Position numbers and translations under genes: made by a program. Below are positions 26,543 through 34,232 of a stretch of DNA of 38,505 nt, piece after piece. The stretch comes from UMGS1851 sp900555605 (GTDB lineage: Bacteria; Bacillota; Clostridia; UBA1212; UBA1255). The stretch spans positions 1 to 38,505 of the forward strand of contig CABROF010000013.1 of assembly GCA_902472555.1 (NCBI GenBank), given 5' to 3'. The stretch's first letter is position 1. Each line of letters starts with the position of its first letter. The notes below the pieces were generated by a model. The model was not told the DNA's origin. It made no database searches and saw only the letters and a list, made by a program, of their open reading frames with translations.

Positions 26543-26571
26543 ACTATAACACCTTTCCCTTTCAGTGTCAA
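26543..26571 (-). promoter_or_regulatory. Promoter of the glycerol-3-phosphate operon
   Basis: Minus strand TTGACA (26566-26571), 17 bp, TATAGT (26543-26548): one mismatch from consensus. The start point near 26536 gives an untranslated leader of about 165 nt containing the terminator at 26400-26446. Confidence 0.88.
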
Positions 26572-26656
26572 CGGCAGAATGAACCGTGGCTTTAGAGGAC
26601 CGCTTTCTGGACTTTACATAAAATTGGGTATTGAACATACCACTTCATAGTAAAAT

Positions 26657-26697
26657 GAAAAGCAGAACCCGACTTTAAAAATCGTATTCTACTTTTC
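26657..26697 (-). terminator. Probable terminator after the three-module surface protein gene
   Basis: On the minus strand GAAAAG-U-AGAA pairs with UUCU-G-CUUUUC across 26657-26697. Mismatches on the plus strand become G-U wobbles in the minus-strand RNA. ATTTTA follows. It sits 23 nt after the stop codon. Confidence 0.55.
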
Positions 26698-26719
26698 CTT
26701 TATTTTTAGTGGCAATTAA

Positions 26720-28435
26720 TTATTCAGTTATTTTTCTTCTTCCTATTGCGCAAATACCCGTTATAGCAATTAAAATCATAACGTATGTAATAACTTGCTG
26801 TCCAACATCTCCTGAATCAGGATTTTTCCCCGAAGCAGTGTCTGCCGCGCTCAGCGTTCCATAGTAATCCGTTTCAGTACCTACAATGCCAATATTTATT
26901 GCAGCAGATGCTTCCGTGTTCATTTTGCCATCTTTATATAAATGTGCATATTCAGATGTACCAGCTACACCATAAATACCAACCGCATTGTCAGTCTCTG
27001 TGATATTCTCTATAAGGAGTAAATATTCACCGGCAGTAATATCATTTTCAAATGTAAAATACAAATCGTGACTATCATAGAAATCTACAAAATCCACTGT
27101 TGCAAGGACTTCACCTTTAATGGACGCAAGATATGAGCCCTGCCAAGCATACAAAGACCATCTCAAGCTACCCACGTTATCGCTCCAGCTTGGGCATTTA
27201 ATGCTGATTTTATCAAAAGGCATACCTGTAGAAAACTGAATCGCATAACTGGAGGCAATCTGCAGAGGTATAGATTCTGCTGCAGTATCATAAAAAGGAA
27301 CGCGCTGCACGATTTTCTCAACAATCTCAAATCCACCATCATCATACTTTTCAAAAAGAATTCCACCATAAAAATCAACTAAAACCTCTGTGCCTGCCAT
27401 AAAGCATTCCACATATGCAGTTTCATCCTTTGTTTTAAGCTGCATTAAATTAGCCTTATCCCACTCTGGAGAAACAACTTCAAATACAATAATATATTCT
27501 CCCGCCGGCTGTGCTGACGAAAAGCTGTAACTGCTTTCGAGCCTTTTAGATTGTTCACTGCCACTGCTTACATCAAATGTGACAGAAGTCTGTGCAGCAC
27601 CTGATGTTGAAGTTTCGTAATCTTTATTCCATTTATATAAAGACGCTTTTAATGTAACTGTATCTTCCACATAAAAGCCCAGCATTCCACCTGTAAAAGA
27701 AGATTCAGCTTTAAATCTTACTGCAAAATCATCAAAAGAATGTTTCTCGTTTTTACTATTGAAATACTCCCAGAATAGATAGTCATTTGAATGAATATCT
27801 ATTATTTCAGAGGAAAATGTAATTCTCTCATTTACCAGTGGTTTAAAGCCGCCCGCACCCACATTCTCAAACATAATACCGCCGAAGAAATCAACATCAA
27901 CTAAATTGCCGGCAACATAACAATCCACATGATTGCTCAAGTTGTTAGATTTTAACTGTATAACAGCACCCTCTGGATTATTTACTTCAAATACTGCAAC
28001 ATACTCCCCCGCCGGCTGTGCTGATGGAAAAGTATAACCAGCGTCTATACGTATATTGCCAGCCTCACCGGATACAGGCTGAAATGATGCCGTTGCCTTA
28101 GGGGCAGCGTTAACTGAAGTTGCATAATCTGTATTCCACTGGTGTAATCTTACATTTATTTGTGTCGAGTTTCCCTCCACATACAGGGCCATCATACCTC
28201 CCACAAAAGATGATCCCGCCTTGAATCGCACTGCAAAGCTTGGAAACGTTCTGTCTGAAGGCTCGCTTCCAGTAGCCATCCAAGCATCAAAATACGGCCA
28301 ATATACATCACCTTTTCCGGAAGAGAATGTTACAAGTCCGTTTTCGGCCGAAACACTCATTCCAAAGCACGAAACAGTCACAATAAAAATTAAGACTGCT
28401 ATAGCCGTTAATTTACACTTACTACTTTTGTTCAT
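26720..28435 (-). CDS. Surface protein with three AGEY-type modules and a sorting-like C-terminus
   Basis: A 571-aa secreted protein of unknown function. The signal peptide (about 1-30, ending SVSA) is followed by three related beta-rich modules (about 34-190, 203-362, 378-517). Each carries Y/H-x-W followed by DY or SY, and later AGEY (142-145, 311-314, 468-471). Modules 1 and 2 share SFAVRFKA/DFAVRFKA, SAQPAGEY and VDFFGGIMFE/VDFYGGILFE; module 3 is more divergent. The C-terminus reads NPDSGD (538-543), a hydrophobic run, then GRRK. No catalytic residues are recognisable; glycan binding is a guess from context. ATG 28435 is chosen over GTG 28444 because AGAGGTG lies 6 nt upstream. Composition is AT-rich compared with the ATPase region. 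Confidence 0.75.
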   Translation of the reverse strand: MNKSSKCKLTAIAVLIFIVTVSCFGMSVSAENGLVTFSSGKGDVYWPYFDAWMATGSEPSDRTFPSFAVRFKAGSSFVGGMMALYVEGNSTQINVRLHQWNTDYATSVNAAPKATASFQPVSGEAGNIRIDAGYTFPSAQPAGEYVAVFEVNNPEGAVIQLKSNNLSNHVDCYVAGNLVDVDFFGGIMFENVGAGGFKPLVNERITFSSEIIDIHSNDYLFWEYFNSKNEKHSFDDFAVRFKAESSFTGGMLGFYVEDTVTLKASLYKWNKDYETSTSGAAQTSVTFDVSSGSEQSKRLESSYSFSSAQPAGEYIIVFEVVSPEWDKANLMQLKTKDETAYVECFMAGTEVLVDFYGGILFEKYDDGGFEIVEKIVQRVPFYDTAAESIPLQIASSYAIQFSTGMPFDKISIKCPSWSDNVGSLRWSLYAWQGSYLASIKGEVLATVDFVDFYDSHDLYFTFENDITAGEYLLLIENITETDNAVGIYGVAGTSEYAHLYKDGKMNTEASAAINIGIVGTETDYYGTLSAADTASGKNPDSGDVGQQVITYVMILIAITGICAIGRRKITE

Positions 28436-28549
28436 ATAACCCACCTCTGATTATTATAATTTGGCAAAAGCCATATCGTTCTTTATTTAAAATTTTATAC
28501 ATTTACAAAAAGTGCGCCAGTCACAAAACGGGTAAGTTCATTAAATTTT

Positions 28550-28564
28550 ACTGAATAATTCAGT
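28550..28564. promoter_or_regulatory. Palindrome ACTGAA-N3-TTCAGT upstream of the three-module gene
   Basis: A perfect 6-bp inverted repeat with a 3-nt spacer (TAA), 115-129 bp before ATG 28435. The same arms and spacing recur at 33514-33528. It is a candidate binding site for a regulator of this cluster. Confidence 0.5.
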
Positions 28565-28579
28565 CTGTAGAGTATCCGG

Positions 28580-28700
28580 CAAAATTGAACGCGCAAAATA
28601 CTTACGAATAAAATATGCAAGCGTATATCTCCGGGCATGAAAAAGCTGTGAATTCTTTTGTCTCCATACAAAGCGGTTTCGGGGAGCCGCCAGCACATAG
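28580..28700 (-). pseudogene. Shard of a GH78-like hydrolase C-terminus
   Basis: The minus strand encodes HARRYTLAYFIRKYF, matching HAWSCTPAYFIRKYF near the end of the GH78 protein at 36848-38335. At the DNA level 28595-28618 and 36896-36919 differ at only 3 of 24 bases, and the similarity fades over about 60 nt. No upstream catalytic part is present, so this is a leftover of a deleted or partially copied gene. Confidence 0.55.
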
Positions 28701-28934
28701 CTTTTCAAAAGCAACAGCCGGGCAATGGACAAATCTGCATTTAACATGATAATGTGTATTGTCGGACAAAATAACGTGCACTAAAACAAGGGCGCCAACT
28801 TAACGCCTCTACAGCGCTATGTTCTATGAAGAATATTTCTGCAGACTACTGGCATATTCTTTGTATTAAGTCTTACTGGCCTCCCTTTTATTTATGACAG
28901 GCATTCATTGTTCTGCCTTTTCAAGAAATCCATT

Positions 28935-29984
28935 TTATAAAGACCTCCTGTTTTTTTTCCGATATTCAAGGGGGGACATACCATACGCATTACGAAAAAG
29001 TCTGTAAAAATATTCATCGGACTGATAACCTACGTTTAACGCAATATCATTTACCTGCAATTCCGTATTTTTCAGCAGCATACATGCCTTTTGCAATCTA
29101 ATTTCACGGACAAAATCAACCAGACTTTTCTGAAGTGATTTACGAAGGATTCTCCTGATACTGGATTCAGAAAGGTGAAATTCCTCTACCAAGTCATTCA
29201 TCGATATATTGGAATAATGTACTTGGATATATCGTATCATATTTTCTTGCTTTTGTATTTCATCTGAATCTATTTTAAAATAAATTTTATCCGGCTTCTG
29301 TCTGAACATCAAACAAAAAATGACTCTCATCAAATTTTCCATAATATGCGGACAGTAATCCTGTTGGCGAATTGATTCCGAAAATAAGGTATATAACAAG
29401 GTTTCCAGTTCTGTCTCACCTTCTGTATGAAAACATATTACATTGTCTAATCTGCCAAAGTAGTAATTTTGATAAAAAAAGTCAGAAAGTTCTGCCTCTT
29501 GCTGGAATACATCAAAAAATGTTTCCTGAAATGTACTTTTTCTCACTAAAATATTCAGGACAATTGAAGTATCATCAAAAACTCCCAAAGAATGATACAT
29601 ACCCGGCGCAATAATGCACATATCTCCCCTTTTCATACGTATGGGATAGCCTGCAACCATATTTTCGCAGCAACCGGATAATACATACACAATTTCAAAA
29701 AAAGTATGCGTATGACAAAATAACGGATTATATCTGCAATGTTTTCTGACTGAGACATTGTTATTCTGGGAACCCAGCATCAGCTCCGATAAACAGGTTC
29801 CATCTTTCAAATCTATCATCTCCGGAATCCATACGTTCAAGGGTTGAAAAGGATCCTTTTTAAGCCGATCAGCAATTTCATATATGATTGCTTCATTTCC
29901 CGTAGCATTATAATAGTAGTTACGATAAAACAACTCGTCATCATCAAATGGAGAATAATATTTAAGAAGATCCTCACGAGTCAT
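28935..29984 (-). CDS. AraC-family transcriptional regulator
   Basis: A 349-aa cytosolic regulator. The N-terminal cupin (about 80-170) has CHTHTFFEIVYVLSGC and RMKRGDMCIIAPGMYHS, the ligand-sensing barrel of sugar-responsive AraC proteins. The C-terminal double HTH (about 245-345) reads ISMNDLVEEFHLSESSIRRIL, then VNDIALNVGYQSDEYFYRLFRNAYGMSPLEYRK. It lies between the GH71/99-like gene and the three-module gene on the same strand, so it is the obvious candidate controller of both. AAGGGG lies about 11 nt before ATG 29984. Whether it has its own promoter in the 64-nt gap upstream is unclear. Confidence 0.9.
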   Translation of the reverse strand: MTREDLLKYYSPFDDDELFYRNYYYNATGNEAIIYEIADRLKKDPFQPLNVWIPEMIDLKDGTCLSELMLGSQNNNVSVRKHCRYNPLFCHTHTFFEIVYVLSGCCENMVAGYPIRMKRGDMCIIAPGMYHSLGVFDDTSIVLNILVRKSTFQETFFDVFQQEAELSDFFYQNYYFGRLDNVICFHTEGETELETLLYTLFSESIRQQDYCPHIMENLMRVIFCLMFRQKPDKIYFKIDSDEIQKQENMIRYIQVHYSNISMNDLVEEFHLSESSIRRILRKSLQKSLVDFVREIRLQKACMLLKNTELQVNDIALNVGYQSDEYFYRLFRNAYGMSPLEYRKKNRRSL

Positions 29985-30048
29985 TCAGGCAGTCCCCTTT
30001 TCTGTCATTTCTTTACAACTCACCATATCCCCAAAGTTTACACACCAA

Positions 30049-32595
30049 TTATACCTTCTTTTTCTTAGATTTACTATGGATCATAATTCCTGCGCTGCCA
30101 ATACCCGCAGCAAGGATACCGCCTCCGATAACCCAAGGCAATACTTCGTTATCTTTGTTCTCATCTCTAATGACCGACGGATTACCTGCTATAAACTGGT
30201 ATTTGTATCTGCCTCCCGGTGCTACATCACCGTGAACATAGAAATCCATTATGTCCCCTTCTGCTTGCATATGATCGGACCATTTAAAATTTAATATAAA
30301 GTCTCCGTTGCTTACTCCCAACATTACCCGCGGTATTTGAATCTGAATGCGGTTTCCAGATGCGCGGTACTGCACTTTGCCAACAGAGGTCCAATCCCAC
30401 CCGCCGTTAGAAGCCTCTAATGTAGTTATCGTATCACCTTCAGGCGTTTGGCGATTTACTACATATTGGAAGCTCTCCCAATTTTCAGTATTCGATATGC
30501 TTTCACCGTTAGCATAAACAACTTCAATAAAAAGTCTCATCCATGCAGGATCTGTGTAAGAAGTAATCGCTTCTGCTGTTTCAGCCATAAATGTTACATA
30601 TTCTTCATCATAGGCAACTTTCGCAAGCACAATATCATTACGCCCTGTTTCATCTTCATAAATCATATATTCGCCAGTCTCCGCATTTTTATATCCGCGG
30701 CAAGCTCTGTCAAATGTGTCGCCTGCGTATGACTCAAAAGCATGCGATACATTTGTCCACTGATCTTCCGCAGAATCCAAATCAATAGAAATAATGTCTG
30801 TTTGTGCGGTCACAGCATCTGTACCTTTGAATTTTCTAATATATGACACCATCTGATAATAATAATAATCCTTCATTTCTCCTGCCGACGGTTCAATATC
30901 TCGGCTTCTGTTATCAGTAAAATTATCAATAAATGCATTTGAAACGCCCCAGAAGTCTTCATATCTGCCTGCTGTCCATTCATTCCACCCGGTGATAAAT
31001 ACAAATTCCGGGTCTATTTCCAATACACGTTCCCACTCAGCAGCAAAATATGCTCCGTAGAATTTGGCATTTTCACGTGTATCATAACAATTCTCTACCG
31101 GCATATAATCTCTGGAGAAAACGGTATCAACTTGATTGCTGAAAGCAGTCAAATGCGTTTCTTTACACCAGTTATGTGAAACAGATACCGCCATCTGCTC
31201 AGGAGTTCCGTCACGATTGTAGTTCACAATTTGTGGATATGCCGCTATCCAGTTCCAAAGCTGGTAGCCTTCTTGAAAAAACTTATCTGTGTTGGCTAAT
31301 ACCAAAGGATTTCCGTCATGATCTTGAACCAGAACATGATCCTCTGACTGCGCATGATTGATTACTCTATATTGGAAAAATTCAATGATCTCCTGATCCG
31401 TAGGATCAAGGCTATATAATTCTCCCGGATAAGCCAGAATTAGTGGTTTTCCCTTCCAGTAAAACCATAAATCCTTGTATAATTCTTGTGAATATATATT
31501 TTCATACAGTGTACGAAGCTGAGTTGCTGCAGCCTTAAAATCAAACATGGGAAGCATAAAAGCAACGTGAGGGGTTTTTACTCCGTCAGCGCGGGCTTCA
31601 GCCCAGCATTTCATGAGTGCAAGTGCATCTGCCAAGAATGTTTCCTCTCCGTTTGTATTATCAAAAAACACTACATCAACCTGTGCATCTGCCAGAAGCT
31701 CTGCCTGACGGCGGAGCACCCACTCATCAGAAGTTCTATAGTAACCCCATATCGGTTCGTCCCAAAAATAAGTAGCCGCATTGCCCCATCTCAGATCATT
31801 GTAGTTATTAATTTCTATATCGTCATACCGGTCAAGAATATCAGAAACATTCATAAACCCATTATTAACATGCATTGAAGTGCTGTGCCATGTGTGAAAA
31901 AATAATCCCACATACTTACCTTCACGTTTCGTATTTGTATATGAAACCTCTACTTGACGATTTAACCCATCGGTCACAGCCCAAGTGTCTGACGATGTTA
32001 CGTATTCATTCCGATTATCAGAAATAGCCTCGAGCTTTCCCGTTTGTTCTAAATTTAAGCGTACACGTATATTCCCACCTCGCGGGGAAGTGTTAAAATA
32101 TGTTCTTGTATTTTCTAATGCCGGTGAGACAAGCTCCAGCTTAACACCATTTTTCGAGTCATCAAGAACTAACACATATTCTCCTGCAAGCAAGGCTGCG
32201 CCACCAGAATCTACGCAGGAAAGCGCAACCCAGCTATCTTCCGAAAATCCACTTAACTCTTTTGCTATTACAGGATGTGCCGTAACTGTTTTGGAAAAGT
32301 TACCATTCCATCTATAAACAGATGCTGTCATTTCCGGCACTCCTTTAGCTGCCACAGAATCAATATAGATTTCTATTGATTTTATAGCTGCCGTAACCTT
32401 AAATTGAATAGCATATTGTTGGCCGGAAAGAGATACCGCACGATCCATGCTTGATAATTCGTTATATAATGCCAATTGTTCTGAAGCAGCATATACACAT
32501 TGACCTTCTATTCCCGACAATGTTAACATGGATACGGATGACATTGTAAACATTACGCATAATATTTTACTCATATACTTTCTGATTCTGCTCAT
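30049..32595 (-). CDS. Membrane-anchored GH71/GH99-like putative glycoside hydrolase
   Basis: An 848-aa surface protein. The signal peptide (about 1-37) is followed by an AGEY-type module (about 38-182; YRWNGNF 94-100, AGEY 137-140). A TIM-barrel-like domain (about 215-590) then has YVGLFFHTWHS, YFWDEPIWGYY, VDVVFFDNTNGEE, PLILAYP and FITGWNEW, where Glu539 is a plausible catalytic residue by analogy with GH71/GH99-like enzymes. A C-terminal beta domain (about 600-800; NFKWSDHMQAEGDIMDFYV) resembles those appended to such hydrolases. The protein ends in a membrane helix (819-840) and KKKKV. Substrate unknown. GAGGGA lies 7 nt before the ATG. It is probably co-transcribed with the lipoprotein gene 37 nt upstream. 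Confidence 0.75.
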   Translation of the reverse strand: MSRIRKYMSKILCVMFTMSSVSMLTLSGIEGQCVYAASEQLALYNELSSMDRAVSLSGQQYAIQFKVTAAIKSIEIYIDSVAAKGVPEMTASVYRWNGNFSKTVTAHPVIAKELSGFSEDSWVALSCVDSGGAALLAGEYVLVLDDSKNGVKLELVSPALENTRTYFNTSPRGGNIRVRLNLEQTGKLEAISDNRNEYVTSSDTWAVTDGLNRQVEVSYTNTKREGKYVGLFFHTWHSTSMHVNNGFMNVSDILDRYDDIEINNYNDLRWGNAATYFWDEPIWGYYRTSDEWVLRRQAELLADAQVDVVFFDNTNGEETFLADALALMKCWAEARADGVKTPHVAFMLPMFDFKAAATQLRTLYENIYSQELYKDLWFYWKGKPLILAYPGELYSLDPTDQEIIEFFQYRVINHAQSEDHVLVQDHDGNPLVLANTDKFFQEGYQLWNWIAAYPQIVNYNRDGTPEQMAVSVSHNWCKETHLTAFSNQVDTVFSRDYMPVENCYDTRENAKFYGAYFAAEWERVLEIDPEFVFITGWNEWTAGRYEDFWGVSNAFIDNFTDNRSRDIEPSAGEMKDYYYYQMVSYIRKFKGTDAVTAQTDIISIDLDSAEDQWTNVSHAFESYAGDTFDRACRGYKNAETGEYMIYEDETGRNDIVLAKVAYDEEYVTFMAETAEAITSYTDPAWMRLFIEVVYANGESISNTENWESFQYVVNRQTPEGDTITTLEASNGGWDWTSVGKVQYRASGNRIQIQIPRVMLGVSNGDFILNFKWSDHMQAEGDIMDFYVHGDVAPGGRYKYQFIAGNPSVIRDENKDNEVLPWVIGGGILAAGIGSAGIMIHSKSKKKKV

Positions 32596-32632
32596 ATGCT
32601 ATTCCCTCACAAAATAAAGTTATTAATAGATT

Positions 32633-33385
32633 TTATTCTATACCCGAATCTGAGATCGGTCCATACAGGTTGGCAGGCGTTTTACTGTAGAAAACAGTTG
32701 TAACAATCGAAACGCCTTCCCATATTTCTTCATCCAGATAAGCTCTTGTATATTCAAAATCTTTTTCCAAGTAATATACGCCTGAATTGTGCAATGCTTT
32801 TGCGGATCGATAATATGCAAGCAAAACATATTCACCTGCCGGTAATTCTACACCGTCTTCAAATACAACCTTCGCACACGCTCCATCTTTCCAGCCTTCA
32901 GTAGAAACCTCTACAACTGGATCTCCCCAAACAGTGTTAAAATAATCTTCTTTCCATTCATATATAAAATAGTCAACAGAGTATCCATCAGTTTTTGTCC
33001 ATGTAGGGGAATGGAAGCCAATACCGTAAAACGGCGCAGTTGCACAAAATTGTAACGCAATTTCAAGTCCGGTACCGCACTGCGCTTTTAGTATAGACAG
33101 ATCAACTTCAGAATTAAAAGGAACCTCAATCCCTTCTTCAGAGATTATACCACCTGAGTAATCCGGCCTTTCTGTCGGAGTAGGTGTGGCTGTAGGTTCG
33201 ATGGTTGCCGTCGCTTCAGCAGTTGCAGGTAATGGACTTGAACCCACCCCGCCGGTAGGCTGAGTTGACGCTGTTGCGAATGATCCTGTCGGGGTCGTGA
33301 CCTTATCATTATCTGACTGACAACCTGACAGCAAAAAACAACCTGTCATAATGAGTGTTAAAAGTATTGCCGTAAACTTCTTCAT
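32633..33385 (-). CDS. Lipoprotein with one AGEY-type module
   Basis: A 250-aa lipoprotein. The signal ends in LLSGC (Cys22). A Ser/Thr/Pro-rich linker (about 30-75) precedes a single module (about 80-238) with FIYEWKEDYFNT (140-151) and LPAGEYVLLAYY (181-192), matching the modules of the two other secreted proteins in this cluster. No enzyme motif is seen; a glycan-binding or receptor role is only a guess. ATG 33385 is chosen because AAAGGAG lies 6 nt upstream and gives a normal signal peptide; a longer frame to 33412 adds nothing. It is the first gene of the cluster, preceded by the palindrome at 33514. Confidence 0.78.
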   Translation of the reverse strand: MKKFTAILLTLIMTGCFLLSGCQSDNDKVTTPTGSFATASTQPTGGVGSSPLPATAEATATIEPTATPTPTERPDYSGGIISEEGIEVPFNSEVDLSILKAQCGTGLEIALQFCATAPFYGIGFHSPTWTKTDGYSVDYFIYEWKEDYFNTVWGDPVVEVSTEGWKDGACAKVVFEDGVELPAGEYVLLAYYRSAKALHNSGVYYLEKDFEYTRAYLDEEIWEGVSIVTTVFYSKTPANLYGPISDSGIE

Positions 33386-33513
33386 TATAAACTCCTTTCT
33401 CTGCTCGCCCAAAAATAAATTTTTGACAAGGCTTCATTTAATTAATTCACTTATATTTTATCAATATAAATTTTAAAAAAAATAAATATTTCACTCAAAA
33501 AGTATAGATACCT

Positions 33514-33528
33514 ACTGAACTTTTCAGT
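33514..33528. promoter_or_regulatory. Palindrome ACTGAA-N3-TTCAGT upstream of the lipoprotein gene
   Basis: The same 6-bp arms and 3-nt spacer (CTT) as at 28550-28564, here 129-143 bp before ATG 33385. On the minus strand TATACT (a possible -10) begins 7 nt after it with no good -35 box, as expected for an activator-dependent promoter. Confidence 0.5.
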
Positions 33529-33589
33529 CAGCATTGGTGCCACTTTAACTATTACCTTTCAGGAATTCTACTTTCCTTTATGTTACAAA

Positions 33590-33835
33590 AACGGTCCCTG
33601 CGGAAAACTTGAAGACCGGAGAAATGGCCTCCCGGTTCTGTCTCCAGCATTTTTAGCGTCTTTACTTCCGTTGGCGCCCGATAAATCGTCTTTAGATTCC
33701 CACAGATACGCCTCCATCTCAGCCTCCGGTATTTCCTTGATCGTTCCGCCAAGAAGATCCTTCAGGGCACTCCGGATATTCTGTGTGCGTTTGATGCCAT
33801 ACGTCTCAAAAAGCCCGCGGATAATGTTACAGTTT
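33590..33835 (-). pseudogene. IS256 (mutator)-family transposase remnant
   Basis: The minus strand gives NIRSALKDLLGGTIKEIPEAEMEAYL (cut here as ALKDLLGGTIKEIPEAEMEA), the start of IS256-type transposases. After a frame change it gives LKTIYRAPTEVKTLKMLE, which belongs near their C-terminus. The catalytic middle is deleted. No terminal inverted repeats were identified. The remaining bases from 33413 to 33590 hold the cluster promoter region and nothing else recognisable. Confidence 0.65.
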
Positions 33836-33862
33836 CCCGGCCATGCGTGTATAGAAAATATA

Positions 33863-33890
33863 TTGACATTTTTAAAAAATACGATATATT
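33863..33890 (+). promoter_or_regulatory. Promoter of the small peptide gene
   Basis: TTGACA (33863-33868), 16 bp, TATATT (33885-33890). It gives a leader of about 60 nt to ATG 33957. Confidence 0.6.
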
Positions 33891-33956
33891 AATTAACAGA
33901 TTATTGCGTGTATGTCTTAAATGTTTGTCTGTCGATCAAGATAGAAGGTTTGTAGT

Positions 33957-34133
33957 ATGAGAAAATTAATTTTATGTATTATCTTAACTCTTATTTCTGT
34001 CTCTTTATCATTAGTTGTATGTCTTGCTGCCTATAATGACCCCAGCCCTCTGCCGGGATATTGGAATTTTACCGCAAACAGAACCTATACGGTTAACGGG
34101 AATATGGATGTCTATTATTATTTCAGTTGTTAA
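33957..34133 (+). CDS. Small secreted peptide, 58 aa, unknown function
   Basis: An intact short frame with AGAAGG 9 nt upstream of the ATG and a near-consensus promoter before it. The first about 25 residues are a strong signal or membrane segment (KLILCIILTLISVSLSLVV). The remainder, about 33 residues, is rich in Asn, Tyr, Thr and Pro (PLPGYWNFTANRTYTVNG) and ends YYYFSC. It precedes a broken two-permease/ATPase ABC set, an arrangement seen for bacteriocin or peptide exporters such as lactococcin 972-type loci. That identity is speculative, and the peptide may itself be C-terminally truncated. Confidence 0.5.
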   Translation: MRKLILCIILTLISVSLSLVVCLAAYNDPSPLPGYWNFTANRTYTVNGNMDVYYYFSC

Positions 34134-34232
34134 TTTCAGCTGTGATACAAGACCTTAAACTTTTATTAAATTCCATATGATTCACGCAATGATAAAAGGT
34201 CGGCAGACAAACATTTTCCGGGAGGGATTTTT

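Larger units (their letters stand above)
28445..28934. other. Intergenic region with palindrome and hydrolase shard
   Basis: This 490-nt stretch holds the palindrome at 28550-28564 and a fragment resembling the C-terminus of the GH78 gene (28580-28700). Short frames in it (67-68 aa) are not credible genes. Nothing recognisable was seen in 28710-28934. Confidence 0.5.

Noticed and set aside
28495..28747. Two overlapping 67-68 aa minus-strand frames
   Set aside because: The only recognisable part is the GH78 C-terminal shard; there is no ribosome site and no sensible start, so they are treated as remnant.
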